Source of the DNA: Klebsormidium nitens
Taxonomy: Eukaryota > Streptophyta > Klebsormidiophyceae > Klebsormidiales > Klebsormidiaceae
Reading direction: 5' to 3'
Length of the DNA stretch: 64,000 bases
NCBI GenBank assembly: GCA_000708835.1
Contig: DF237216.1
Span: 54,660-118,659, forward strand
Part shown: positions 21,676 to 32,353 of the stretch, piece after piece
Numbering within the stretch: the stretch's first letter is position 1
Layout of the letters: each line of letters starts with the position of its first letter
Translations under genes and position numbers: made by a program
Notes under the pieces: model-generated
Told to the model about the DNA's origin: nothing
The model's database searches: none
Seen by the model: the letters and a program-made list of their open reading frames with translations, nothing else

Positions 21676-23451
21676 TCGCCCCTTTCGGCTCTGACCGCCC
21701 CAGTGGCGAAACTCGCACCGCTGCCAGCGCCATCGTTAGCCCCAACTGCCACGTCGTCTCTGCTCGGCCCGGGGGGCATCCAGCCGCGTAAAACATCCCC
21801 CCCCGGGCCGGCGCCTGTCGTGACGTCACGGACCACGTTACCATCTGTCCCGACCACCCCAAAAAGCGGCCCGATCACTTCACTGGCTCCTGCCCCGGCG
21901 CCCGGCCCGAGTCCTGCTCTGGCCATCCTGGCTTCGGTCCCGAGTATCAACTCCGTCGATCAATTTTTGCGGGTAGCAAATGGCAAGCAGGTGAGCTGTC
22001 GACTTGTTCATAATCAGCGGGTGATTGTTTCTTGATGAAGCTTAATGGGGGTTCGGAGTAGGAGGCACCTCGACGTGGTGATCCCGTCTTTCGGATTCTG
22101 GAAATTCGAAGCGACGAATAAGGATTCTGCAAATATCTCCTTCAGCTAAGCAACAAAGGATCCAGCAATGAGCTATAAGTAGGAGACCAGAGCTAAACTA
22201 GGCCCCTGATCTCATCCTCTCCTTGTACTGAGGATCACTCAGCCTGTCAACGGCAGAGTGTTCAAGCTGCTTGATGCGGTGCATATATGTCTCAACCAGA
22301 CTGGGCGGCACGAAGCTACTCAGGGTTAACAAACCGGGTTTAACGTGTGGTCGTTTTGGGCGACGTTCGGCGCCTGCCCAAAAATCATGTATGCCGGGCT
22401 GTTATTCAGATGTCGGCGACCGGAAACAAGGTTGAGGAAATAATCATCTTTCAAACGGTCGAAAATGGATGTGTGTCACGGCATCGAAGTTGCTCAAGAG
22501 CAAACCCTTCCCTCTGCAGCCGGCGATCATTTTCTTCACCGCAAGTTCTTTCTGTGGACCATGCCGTGACATCAGCTCAGCCTTTGCGCGCTTGGAACAA
22601 AAGTATCTCAACATCAACTTCTTCAAGGTTGACGTCGACGCGCATAGCGTGAGTGCCTCGTTTGAAAAAGTTCTTCCGAAAACTCGAGCTGGCGACTTGA
22701 ACTCGCTGCGAGAATGAACTCGCCGCGGGAACAGATTTTTTGATTCACCCAATTTTCCCGGCCCCATCCTTTATATCTTAATTGAACCCACTTGTGCTTA
22801 TGTATTTGATCTTCGATTCCTTGCAAGGAATCATGATTCATGTCTTTTGGCCAACCTCTGAAATCGAGCGGAGACTTTGCTTTTGAGAACGGCCTATCAG
22901 CCCATGTGACCTGCTGATTGCTTCTGCAGATACGAGATACTTGAGAAGACAACTCTGATGTTTGTATGCCAGTAGTGATGACGACATGTCACTTACTTTC
23001 AAAAAGTTCTATATTCGCGACCACGCCGCGCCTAACTATTCAATACTAAAAGCGGGAGGTTTGTGGCAAATGGCACATCTCGTATGCTTGTACCTACATT
23101 AAATTGATGTAGGTCGAGCTCCCTAGTTCTCGGTTGAATTGCGGTCAGAGCCTGACAAATTGCGAGTTTCTACATCTAGGTTTTGACATTTCGTGAACAC
23201 AACGGAGTGAAAGAGATCAATCCTCGACTGCTGCGACTTTGACAATGCAGGATATTGCGCTCGGAGTGGGAATCCGCGCACTGCCCACGTTTATTGCTGT
23301 CAAGAGTGGGCAATTATTGGGCACAGTTCTTGGGGCAGATTCTAACGCACTGCAAAAACTAGCTGTCAGAATCTCCTCTACGTGGACAGACGTAGCCTCG
23401 AGATCGCTTTCTTGTCAAGCAAGAATCGATATCACTGGACTAGCTTGGTAA
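21676..23451 (+). CDS. Thioredoxin-domain protein with a Pro-rich N-terminal region; 5' end not found
   Basis: Three phase-0 exons are seen: about 21676-21990 (acceptor ATATAG), 22520-22648 and from 23251 to a stop at 23449-23451. Exon 1 encodes a Pro/Ala-rich linker ending SINSVDQFLRVANGKQ. Exon 2 holds the active site in PAIIFFTASSFCGPCRDI. Exon 3 holds the cis-Pro loop (GVGIRALPTFIAVKSG) and the last strand. The fold order is that of thioredoxin, with FCGPC in place of WCGPC; both Cys are kept, so disulfide exchange is possible. The linker plus Trx layout resembles proteins in which a thioredoxin follows a PPPDE peptidase domain, but I could not find a PPPDE part upstream, so the gene may be a fragment. 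The last 20 codons after LAVRISSTW are not thioredoxin-like and a donor (TTGGTAAGC) lies at the stop, so the 3' end is uncertain. Confidence 0.65.
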
Positions 23452-23965
23452 GCCTCCCTCGGCCAGACGCCTTGGCCAGACGCAAGCATAAAATTCCAAG
23501 GATCTTTTCAAATGTATGAAGAGAAAGACTTCTTTTAGACACATTTCAGATGAGGGAATCAACTCGAAGACTCTAAGGAATGATACATTTGAATTATGAC
23601 TGATCCCTCTGCATTACCTGCTCCACACGGAGAAGAACTTCAAGCCTCCTGACGCTTGATGCCAGGCCAGAATACAACCTCAGAAATCAGAATAGCCTAT
23701 CAATTAAGGAAGCTCGGTCGTCCTTGGGCTGCCTGCATGTCACTACTTGGTACTTGCATGACAAACCTTGTACTTGGCATTTCCAATGCTGAGCGCAATT
23801 CCTTCCGATTCTTGAAGCAGACAAAAAGCACTCAAGCTTCAGTGCCCTTGCAATTCTTATGGACCGTATCATGAAAAGTCGAGCAACTCGGTCTTCCGAA
23901 CGGAAACGGATGCCCGTCGTCACTTTTGGCTTCTCGTCTTTGGGTCCACTTCCGGTTGTTTCTTT
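23245..23965 (+). repeat. Segmental duplication, copy A (thioredoxin last exon and 3' flank)
   Basis: Matches about 30315-31065 in the same order and orientation. Landmarks are TTTATTGCTGTCAAG (about 23289), ATCTTTTCAAATGTA (about 23503), CCAATGCTGAGCGCA with TTCCTTCCGA (about 23783), and a run ending in GTCTTTGGGTCCA (about 23940). Identity is moderate with indels. Confidence 0.7.
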
Positions 23966-25566
23966 GCGTGCGGAACGTGTACTTCTTTGCTGACCGAGCG
24001 TCGTGAAGCTGATCTTAGAATCTCTGGACAGGTCCAGACACTCGCGGACAGAGGATACGCTAGCAACTGATTACAGCTCGATGATGACTGGGTAGGACAG
24101 CAGCCGTAAGAACCGTTTCCACGTGCTAAGCAGCTGCTGCAGAGCTTGATAGGATATAAAATGTTCTGAACACAGGCGCTTTTGCCTGGAATTTAATGCC
24201 TTACACGTGCATAAAAAACAATCCAAAATGCGCCTGGGCCCGGGGTTTGAAATGCGGCATCATGACGCACATTCGTCGCGGCCGCCTTGGCGCCCAAGGG
24301 GCGCCAGATGTGCTCGCGGCAGATTGTCACCAGATGGACGCCACATCTGCCACGCATCACTCACGCACCTGATATTTGTTGATTCACGTCATCGATTGAC
24401 GCCACTCATGCGCCCAACGAGCGTATGCCACGTATGCGCTAAGTGGGCGGAAACTTTCTATATTACTTTGGTGCCAATGGCAGTCAGGGACATGAGGACG
24501 TGTGGCGCCTAAAAAGCATCACTTAGCTGGGGGGTTACTTTGTGATGCAATCGTACATCGCACGAGAATCTCAACCGAGCACGGGCCATTTCACGTGCCC
24601 TTGGCCAGAGCGACATGGGCAACTTCGAGGACTTCGAGGTCACTGGTCTCAGGATTTTCAGAAGTAATAGCCATCAGTATCCGTGGAAACTGACAGGCGA
24701 TTGATCACTTGTCGGAAGGCTTCGGCGTGGTCGGCGCAGGGGTGGTCGGGGCAGGGGTGGTCGGGGCAGAAGTGGTCGGGGCAGGGATGGTCGGGGCAGG
24801 GAGGATTGGGCTAGGGGCGGTCGGGAAAGGCGTCGCAAGCGCGGTCGTGTTTGCTGCACAGGTGCAAGGTTGCCTTTTAAGGGTCAGATGTTAGCCGCCC
24901 GTCAGCCGTTTGAGTGAATTCTGTCAATCTTCTTTTCGTGACAGCCTTCTCAGGAAGCAAAGGCGCGGATGGAAGACTTAGACTCTAAAGGTGTGGTTCG
25001 TTGATCTTCGACCATTTGAATGTAAGCGTGATGCGTGCGGCCCAATGAGTTGACAAGCTGCCTTAGAAAGACCGGATGAAGGCTGGCAGGACAAGACGTC
25101 AGTAGTGAGTAATCCCAAATCGCATCCGCTTCGCAGCAGACTCGAGTCCCTGATCGTGGGCTGCTCGCTTGTAGATTGTCGGGCAATACTAGAGCGGTCA
25201 GACTCTTGAAGATGCTTTCCTGTCCAGAAGGTCCGCCTTGGTTTGCTTACAAGGTTCATCAGAATTATGTGAGAACTTTAGGTTTAAGGAAGAGATAGCG
25301 TAGAACTTCCTCGGGAGGCAGCATCAGCCAAGCTGAAGCCTGAATACGTTTTGATATCGAGCTCAATCGACGAGCAGTGCAGGTTTCTGCCTTTGTCTAT
25401 ACCGCTCAAAGTTCTTCTCATCACTTTCATTGACGAGTCCCTCTGTAGTTGCAACAGGGGTAATGAGCATTCGGTTGATTTCTGATGTACTACACGAATC
25501 AATGTTTCGAAAATAAGATTCAAGTAGAATGTGCAAACCTTGAGAATTAGCTTGACACGCACTTAC
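23966..25566. other. Stretch without a supported gene
   Basis: It contains the 15 bp minisatellite at 24729-24835 and a CpG-rich island around 24240-24330. The right end is the downstream side of the minus-strand Cys-rich module exons, where further exons may lie. Confidence 0.4.
24729..24835 (+). repeat. 15 bp minisatellite (about 7 units)
   Basis: The unit is GGTGGTCGGGGCAGG with small variants (AAGTGG, ATGGTC). Any frame reads as repeats such as VVGAG on the plus strand or PRPPL on the minus strand. This is a product of the repeat, not evidence of a protein. Confidence 0.85.
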
Positions 25567-26858
25567 CAGGACACAAGCCAGCATTGGCTGTCGCTGTTGG
25601 GTAGATATTGATCACAGGAGCGCCGGTATAGTTGTATGCGCAATATACTGATGCTTTGAAGTCGGGGAACTGAGGCCCATACACGAACACAAAGTAGAGG
25701 CAGGCAGCCCCGTAGAAGGTAAGCGGGGGAGCCCCCCTGGGGTATGAGGCCAACAGAGGGCACGAGTTTGGAGCAACCGTTTCTGCAAACAGAGACATAC
25801 ACCGGGTTCGATTTACTCAAGCTGATTGAGAAATATAAATGGAGATGGAGTTGAAAAGAAATCCGCGAAGTGAATGTACTTCATAGCGCCAACAATGGTA
25901 ATGCAACGAGTGCCAAGTCAGAACCCCAGAAGCGGCCGCAGGTAGGCATTCAAGGACGAGGCGGAAGACGAAGCGAAGTGGAGTTCCTGGGTCCGTTTAG
26001 AAAGACTCGCTGATCAGAAGAACGGCTGGTTAGCCTAGCCCAACTCTGGGGGCCTATCCACCTGCCAGACAAGGGTTAGTTCTGGTGAGGCATCGTCTCT
26101 GAAGCATGCTGCAGGGAAAAAGTTTTGAGTCTGTGTTACATTGAAGCTAGGCTGCTACTCATTCTGCAGAGTATTTTCCGGCTGCACACTTAGAGGGTCG
26201 TACGTGGATCTAACACTACGTATGGTAAGACCGTTTCAAGATCAGATGAAAGAACATTGGGAACTTGTTTTAACTCCGAAGCTTCATCTACAAATAAGAT
26301 GGTTTGAAAAGTTTCACTCAGGAGGTCACCACTGGCACTGATCACAAACCCAGCAACGTTCAAAATTTCCCTGAAAACGTAAACGCTGAAACGGTAAGAA
26401 CGGTTCTGTGTTCAATAGCGCTTGGCTTTGATTGGAACACTATCGCCCAAACGGGTCCTCGATCGGCCCAAAACACTATAAGCGGACTGAACACAGTCCT
26501 AGGATGCAGGGTGACCTGGTGGTTTGTGTGGGTACGAGCTGCGCGGAGCAGGCAAACCTTTCTTCAGGTTATATATTAAGCGAGGTCTTATTGACGTTCA
26601 ATAGGCAGCTTATATCAACTTGATCGAGAAGGACGCGAAAACGGGACGGAGAGCAACTGGCGAGAGCAACTGAGAACTGACCGGGGCAGGCACCCGGGGG
26701 CGTTGGAGGATTTTGGAGGATACCGCTGGTGTCGTAAGTGCAGGGTACTACTCCGACGGGACGGCCGGGTAGAGTTGGATACGTGAAAAGGCAGTTTATC
26801 TGATTCCACGGTTGCCCTTGCAGCCGTTCAACGGGCGGGCACACGGACGTCCAGAGAG
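25567..26858 (-). CDS. Two exons encoding a repeated Cys-rich module (probably extracellular; partial gene)
   Basis: Exon 26858-26682 (59 codons) and exon 25782-25567 (72 codons) both start and end in phase 1, with proper AG and GT borders, so each is a symmetric module that can be duplicated without frame loss. Module 1 reads VCPPVERLQGQ...NCLFTYPTLPG...VPCTYDTSG...ACPG. Module 2 reads SCPLLASYPRG...ACLYFVFVYGP...YCAYNYTG...LCPG. Shared points are four Cys, an aromatic-rich strand after the second Cys, C-x-Y near the third, and the terminal CPG. The pattern suggests a secreted or cell-surface repeat protein. I do not recognise the family. Flanking exons and the signal peptide were not found, so the ends given are only those of the two exons. 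Confidence 0.45.
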
Positions 26859-28734
26859 CTGCGGTTTCAACGGAAGACAAAATCAGGGTTAGTCGATGAT
26901 CAATGGTTCTTTTGGATTCATGCTTGATCGAAAGCGACGGAGTAAGCGGGCCGTTTCCAAATGCGGGAAAGATTCGGAGCGGCAGAATGCATAACGAAGC
27001 AGGAAGATAGAGGTATGATTGGTTTTGCGCGTGGAAAACTTCGATAGGGTCGGTCGTGTCCAACGGATGACAGAAAACGTGAGGATGCACTGGAGTCACT
27101 GCCGATAAGAGCCTTACCACGTCTGATACACCGGGGTAACTAAAAAGCTGAGCGCGTTTTCAGATTACGTCTTGAGGCCAAACCAACTTTGCGTCCGGCC
27201 GTGAAAGTATCAACTTAGAACCCAGCGTTCCAAGATTTAAAAAGGCTGAAGTACCCACGGGGTGTTGGTGTAGGTACCGGCATCGGAGAGAGTGTCAGTT
27301 GGGTCTGCAGTGGCTTGCGTTGGGCGACGCTGGTCGTGTGGCCGGGGACACTTCCCGGGCTCGAGAGAGAGTCTTGGTCGGACCCGGTTGCTATCACCTG
27401 GGCATGGCAGGAGGGATCAAGCATACTCTATTTTGCAGAAGTGTTTCTGGCAGAAGAAATTCAAATGTTAAAGGGTTTCGATACCAAGCTCGGTTGAGCT
27501 TGGCTCAATCTCCCTCCACTTTGAAGTCAGCTGGAGCTCCTTGATGCTTGTTTCATGCTTTTGAGTCTGAGCGGATCCTAAGGTGTCATGCTTCGAAGCA
27601 GAACAAATCGAAACAAGGACTGGATGTACCGTCATAAAAGGTACCTGGTATGAATCGTCGGCCCTTTGGAGCGCAGTAAGTTGGAGCGATGAGGTGCCAC
27701 AAACATTTTAAAGGAATGATGAGGCTGGCTAAGCGAAAGTGGAATCATTCTCATCTTGCCCATCATTCAGGGATCTACTACAAAGTTCCTTTGAAACCAG
27801 GATCCGGTAACATTTAAGCTTGACTATATCAGGAAGAGTTTGCAATATTAGGCATACCATACCAGGTTTACAAGTACTCCCGAGACACAGAAGAGTACCT
27901 TAGAGTTGACGGTTACAGATCACGCGACAAAAGAGGACGAAATTCATCTGTCTCACCTTACTCAGGTATAACATAAGAGATGTTTACAGAGATCGTTGAA
28001 GCCAAGTTCTCCTCACCTTGGACCTCTGAACAAGGAAGAAAAACAGGCAGACAAAGACAAGCGAGGAACAGTAGAGGAGCGCCATGTACTACGCGCGCGC
28101 AGCCTAGCGGCGGCGCCCGGAAATGACGGAGAGGTGGCGCCTTGCTGAGGGAATGAAGTATCGATCAGGAGTGTGCGAAACAAGCGGACCGGGAAGGCAA
28201 AGTGAAAGACAAAGCTTGAAAGACGTGCAAGTGTTTATGCTCTGGCGAAAGACTCGCTGAGACAATCTGGGCGCCGGCCGAAATTCGGAGAACCTGGCAG
28301 GGACGACCCTCGTCAAATCACTCTTGCATTCGTCTACAAAGCAACCCCTCGAACCTGATCCATACCAGAACTACTTTCGGGCATCTGGTCTCAGCACAGA
28401 GGGACCGATCGATTTGTGGCTGTGGCTTGACTCGAACTCCAAGGATGTGGATCGAACTCCAAGGATGTGGATCTTCCGGTTGACGACTGAAAACTTCGAG
28501 GAGTCTCGACTCTTCTACAACCTGGCTAGGCTCCCGTTCAGAGACTAGGTAAGTTCCTGTGCAACACGCGTGCAATCCGCAGCTACTTCATCTTGTGACT
28601 CGTCTTAACCTTGTGCGATGATTGTTGAGGTCTCTATAAGAAGCCTTGGATTCCAAAAGTCATCAGCGTGGCAGGCGGTTAATAGTTACCCAGCAGCTAG
28701 AGATCCGAAAGAATCTGGATCGCAACCTGAAGCG
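26859..28734. other. Stretch without a supported gene
   Basis: Probably upstream exons or introns of the Cys-rich module gene, which I could not resolve, and intergenic DNA. A perfect 20 bp direct repeat (GAACTCCAAGGATGTGGATC) occurs twice back to back at about 28433-28474. Confidence 0.35.
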
Positions 28735-28915
28735 CGCACTTTACGCGCGCTTGCCGCCGGCCGCAATAAACGGGCAACGCGCGTCGGCCTGCTTCAGCTT
28801 GTCGCGGCCGGCTGCAATTCGAACTTTGAAACCTGCAAACCCGCCGACCTGGGGCGCCCGCGGGCGGCTACGCGCCATAATATGCTGTTTCATCAGGTCG
28901 ATCCATCTTCTTCAT
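28735..28915 (+). promoter_or_regulatory. Conserved GC-rich upstream block of the MGxxC family, copy 3
   Basis: It shares a long near-identical stretch with copy 4. Landmarks are CGCGTCGGCCTGCTT, CTTTGAAACCTGCAAACCC, GCGGGCGGCTACGCGCCAT and GCTGTTTCATCAGGTCGATC, the last 75 bp before the ATG at 28974. Conservation here is stronger than in spacer DNA, which points to a promoter plus transcript start. Confidence 0.55.
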
Positions 28916-28973
28916 TGCCAGATCATTCTACTTATCCCTAACGAAGAAATGAGTTTGTTCACATTGTAAGAAC

Positions 28974-29812
28974 ATGGGCCTTTCCTGCTCCTGCCCCGCT
29001 TATGCTGCAGCGCAATTGCTGACGGCGTTGCTCCGGAGGACGTGCATAAGGGCGAGAATCATGGTTCTTGCCAAGGCGCTGGAGCGCCGAAAGAAGAGAG
29101 AGCTGTAGCCGTGGATCTGAAGCCCGCTCCCAGCTCCGTCGTCATTTCTTGGGTCTTTGATGACGTCTTCAGGAGCAAGTGGGGACTGAGCAGAGAGGAG
29201 AAAGAAATGCGCGAAGTTCAGTTGGAGGCACATGCTGAGCGGCTGGGGAGTTGCTGGGAAATGCATGGTGACGATTTCACCAAGGCTTTTGCGGAGAAAC
29301 TCATGGCACGTGTAGAATCCATATTCTGCACAGACAGCCAGCTGAGGGAGGTTTATCCATTCCTTGTGGGGCTGTTTGGTGCTTGCACAGGCGGACTAAG
29401 CTTACACGTCACAAGGGGTTCGCAGGAGCTTTGGCCTTTTGTTTTGGAGGAGTTCCGCCGGAAGCACGAGCGGTTGGCTCGAGGAGTGGAATGGGCGGCA
29501 CCTGAAACAACGAACTGGCGGCATCAAATCCTCTGCGTCCTCCATCATCTGAATCACTACTCAATACTTTTTAGCAAAGAGGAGGGTTCTACCGAAGCGC
29601 CAAGCGATCTAAGAAGAGCAATCGGAAAAGTCAGATCAGAGCTGTTGATTGACCAGAACAAAGCAGAACAAGAGCAAGCGGACAAGAAGGCAAAAGAGGA
29701 AAGGGAAGCCAGAGAAGCGAAACTCAAGGCCAAACGACAGCAGTTCAAGGATTCCTTGAAAAGAGCGCCTTGGGACAAGGAAGTAGCTGTAACAGGCCAG
29801 GAGAAGCCGTAA
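28974..29812 (+). pseudogene. MGxxC...APWDK family copy 3, N-terminal frameshift; remainder open
   Basis: The ATG at 28974 begins MGLSCSC as in members 4 and 5, but a net +2 bp difference in the next 40 bases moves it out of frame. The conserved part (SAIADGVAPEDVHKG, then PAPSSVVISWVFDDV, HAERLGSCWEMHGDDF, FLVGLFGAC, TRGSQELWPFVLEEFRRKH, WAAPETTNWR, coiled coil, LKRAPWDKE) is open to 29812. The first in-frame ATG after the shift is at 29207, which would drop the lipidation signal and the first conserved block. It is therefore either a young pseudogene or a truncated soluble form. A sequencing error would give the same picture. Confidence 0.65.
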
Positions 29813-30314
29813 AGAAGACCAACTTGAAGAGAGTAGGGTAGGGAGTATGCTGTACACAGGAACAGCTAGAGATTGCTCATGACGAGCTGGCGCTTGAGGT
29901 CCTATCAGACCGGTCATCTTATTTTCCAATTGTGTCGAGCAGACGTATACAGCGCAGAATTTCCGTCAGCTTTGGACGGATTGAGATTGAATCATCGCAG
30001 CCGGCAATGGTGACGTACATGATGGGCATGCCGTAAAATTTTATGCCTCGCGGCTGTCCATGATGCACGCGTTGGACGTTGTAACCAGGTGCCAAATCGC
30101 TTTAATTTCACGGGTGCCCCTGCAACCCGGAACCGCATTGATTTTTACGTGCCACGTGCACAACGGATTCCTTGAGTTGCACACTTTCAGATCTTACGTT
30201 TCATATGCCAGTGCTAAACCGACCTTGGACGATGGATATTTATAAAAGGAATTGTATACTTTGATACTTATCCCCTAGAATAAGACCGCAAAGCTAAAAG
30301 CACGCACGGCTTTT
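29813..30314. other. 3' flank of family copy 3
   Basis: It shares landmarks with the 3' flank of copy 4 (GCGCAG followed by TTTCCGT, and ATGGGCATG), which shows that the duplicated unit reaches at least 200 bp past the stop. No gene is supported. Confidence 0.4.
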
Positions 30315-31065
30315 GGCATATTGCTGCCTGAGTGGGCATCCGCAGACTGATGTGAAAACGTTCATTGCTGTCAAGGGTAGGCAGGAGGTGGGAGAAGTTA
30401 TTTGTCTAGATCTCAACGCATCGCAGAAAGTAGCGGCCAGCCTAGCCTGAACCTTTCTTCTCTTAAAGCGGTCGTTGCTAGAAGGGATGGATAGGCGTTA
30501 CTAAAAGAATCTTCGCGCACCCTTAAAAAAGTGCTCCAACTAATCCAAGAGAGTCCGCGAATCTTTTCAAATGTACAGAGGAACGTGTGCTTCAGACACT
30601 TTGTAGATCTGAGAATTAGCCTATAGGTTTCGAAATCTTACACGGGTTCTGAAACGAGCAGTCTGAGATTTCTGATTGACCCCTTAGCAATCTGAAATCG
30701 CTGATTGACCCTTGTAATTGCAGACTTGCTCCGTATGTGTACCAACTCCAAGCCCTATGACGTCGAACCCCAATAGACGCGAATACCAGACTTCGGATCG
30801 ATATTCAAAAAGAAAGCTCATGCGTCCACTTTTTGCCTGGTTGTCGATCCTGCTACCTGCATGTGAACGCTTGTGCATTGACCGTTTCCAGTGCTGAGTG
30901 CACTCCTTCCGACTTTGAATCAGATGCAAAACAGCTAAACGTGGGGTGCCCTTGCAGATTTTAGTGAATTGTATTGATGAATCTCGACCCCTTCGGCTTT
31001 TCCGAACGTACGTGGGTGAAAAGCTCTTTTTCGACTTTGACTTTCCGTCTTCGGGTCGATCCCCT
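30315..31065 (+). pseudogene. Decayed second copy of the thioredoxin last exon and its 3' flank (segmental duplication copy B)
   Basis: About 30318-30447 aligns with thioredoxin exon 3: ATCCGCAGACTGATG for ATCCGCGCACTGCCC, then TTCATTGCTGTCAAG and ATCTCAACGCATCGCAGAAA. The frame is interrupted and no exon 1 or 2 precedes it. The homology runs on through the downstream flank to about 31065. It is a dead fragment carried to the upstream side of family member 4. Confidence 0.65.
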
Positions 31066-31214
31066 TGGGGTCGAGAAACGGTTCACAGTTCTGCACGTCC
31101 AAAATTCGACGAGGCTAAAAATTCACAAGCAATTGAGCACATCTGCATGGAATGAACGGCTCAAAGAAAGGTTCCTTCGAGAACGAAGAGACAGATGTCC
31201 TGTCTGGTCCTGTC

Positions 31215-31430
31215 GGCACTCGCGCGGCCCGTTCGCGCTTGCGCAAACTGCGCGCGCACTTGCCGCCGCCGGCACAGCTGGGCAACCCGCGTCGGCCTGC
31301 TTGAGCTTGCCGCGCGCGGGGCCGCGGCCGTTGATCCTGCACTTTGAAACCTGCAAACCCGCCGTTTTGGGACGCCGCGGGCGGCTACGCGCCATTGTAT
31401 GCTGTTTCATCAGGTCGATCGGTCCATCTT
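31215..31430 (+). promoter_or_regulatory. Conserved GC-rich upstream block of the MGxxC family, copy 4
   Basis: It is co-linear with copy 3. Landmarks are GCGTCGGCCTGCTT, TTTGAAACCTGCAAACCC, GCGGGCGGCTACGCGCCAT and CTGTTTCATCAGGTCGATC. It lies 70-290 bp before the ATG at 31502 of an intact gene. Confidence 0.55.
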
Positions 31431-31501
31431 CATCTTCAGAATTTTCAAGTTTCTATCCTCAACAAGCCGGAAGGGCGTGAGTTTGTTCACTTTCTACAAA
31501 C

Positions 31502-32353
31502 ATGGGCCTTTCCTGCTCTTCCTTGGGCGCTGGCGCGAAAAGTGACGTCATATCTCCAGAGGACCTGCATAAGAAGAACGTCCCTATTTCTTGCCAAGGC
31601 GCTAGTGCAGAGCCGAAAGCAGAGAAAACTGCAGCCGTGGATTTGAAGCCCACCCCCTCCGTCGTCATCTCTTGGGTCCTTGATGACGTTTTTAGAAACA
31701 CGTGGGAACTGAGCAGAGAGGAGGGAGAAATGCGTGAAGTTCAACTGGAGGCTCATGCAAATCGGCTGTGGAGTTGCTGGGAGATGCACGGCGACGAATT
31801 TGCTATGGCTTTTGCCGAGGAACTCATGGCACGTGTAGAATTCATAATGTGCTCAGACAGTCAGCTTAGAGAGGTCGCTCCTTTTCTTGTGGGGCTGTTT
31901 GGTGCCTGCACAAGCGGCCCAAGCCTCCACATCACAAGGGGTTCGCAGGAGCTTTGGCCTTTTGTTCTGGAGGAGATCCGTCGGAAAAACGAGCGGTTGG
32001 CCCATGGAGCGGAATGGGCGGCACCTGAAACAACGGACTGGCGGTACAAAATATCTAACTTTCTCTTTTATCTGAAGTACCACTTGATGCAATTTAGCGA
32101 AGGCGAACAGTCTACTGAAGCGTCAAGCGATCTGAGGAAAGCAATCGACAAGGTCACATCAGAGCTTAGGATGGAGCAGAAGAAAGCACAACAAGAGCAA
32201 GCGGACAGGAAAGCTGAAGCGAAAAGACTAGCTAAAGAAGCGGAGCTCAAGGCCAAAAGAGAGCAGTTCAAGGCCAAAAGACAGAGATTCAAAGATTGCT
32301 TGAAAAGAGCGCCTTGGGACAAGGAAGAAGTGGCGGGCGAGGAGAAGGCGTGA
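31502..32353 (+). CDS. MGxxC...APWDK family protein 4 (putative N-myristoylated, palmitoylated; function unknown), intact
   Basis: Single exon of 283 aa, from the ATG at 31502 to a stop at 32351-32353. It starts MGLSCSSLG (myristoylation plus Cys for palmitoylation) and continues with ISPEDLHKKN, PTPSVVISWVLDDVF, a helix HANRLWSCWEMHGDEF..AFAEEL, FLVGLFGAC, HITRGSQELWPFVLEEIRR, EWAAPETTDWRYK, SSDLRKAIDKVTSEL and a basic coiled coil rich in Lys, Glu and Ala. It ends near CLKRAPWDKEEVAGEEK. With member 1 it is the best-preserved copy, so selection may still act on it (testable by dN/dS). The layout suggests a peripheral membrane protein held at a membrane by the acylated N-terminus with a helical coil reaching away (inference). 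Confidence 0.75.
   Translation: MGLSCSSLGAGAKSDVISPEDLHKKNVPISCQGASAEPKAEKTAAVDLKPTPSVVISWVLDDVFRNTWELSREEGEMREVQLEAHANRLWSCWEMHGDEFAMAFAEELMARVEFIMCSDSQLREVAPFLVGLFGACTSGPSLHITRGSQELWPFVLEEIRRKNERLAHGAEWAAPETTDWRYKISNFLFYLKYHLMQFSEGEQSTEASSDLRKAIDKVTSELRMEQKKAQQEQADRKAEAKRLAKEAELKAKREQFKAKRQRFKDCLKRAPWDKEEVAGEEKA

Noticed and set aside
24674-24859. Pro-rich frame PRPPLPRP on the minus strand
   Set aside because: It is produced by the 15 bp minisatellite; the same repeat gives a Val/Gly frame on the other strand.
29557-29929. Minus-strand Ser/Leu-rich frames opposite family copy 3
   Set aside because: They are complements of the Lys/Glu-rich coiled coil; the same shadow appears opposite copy 4.
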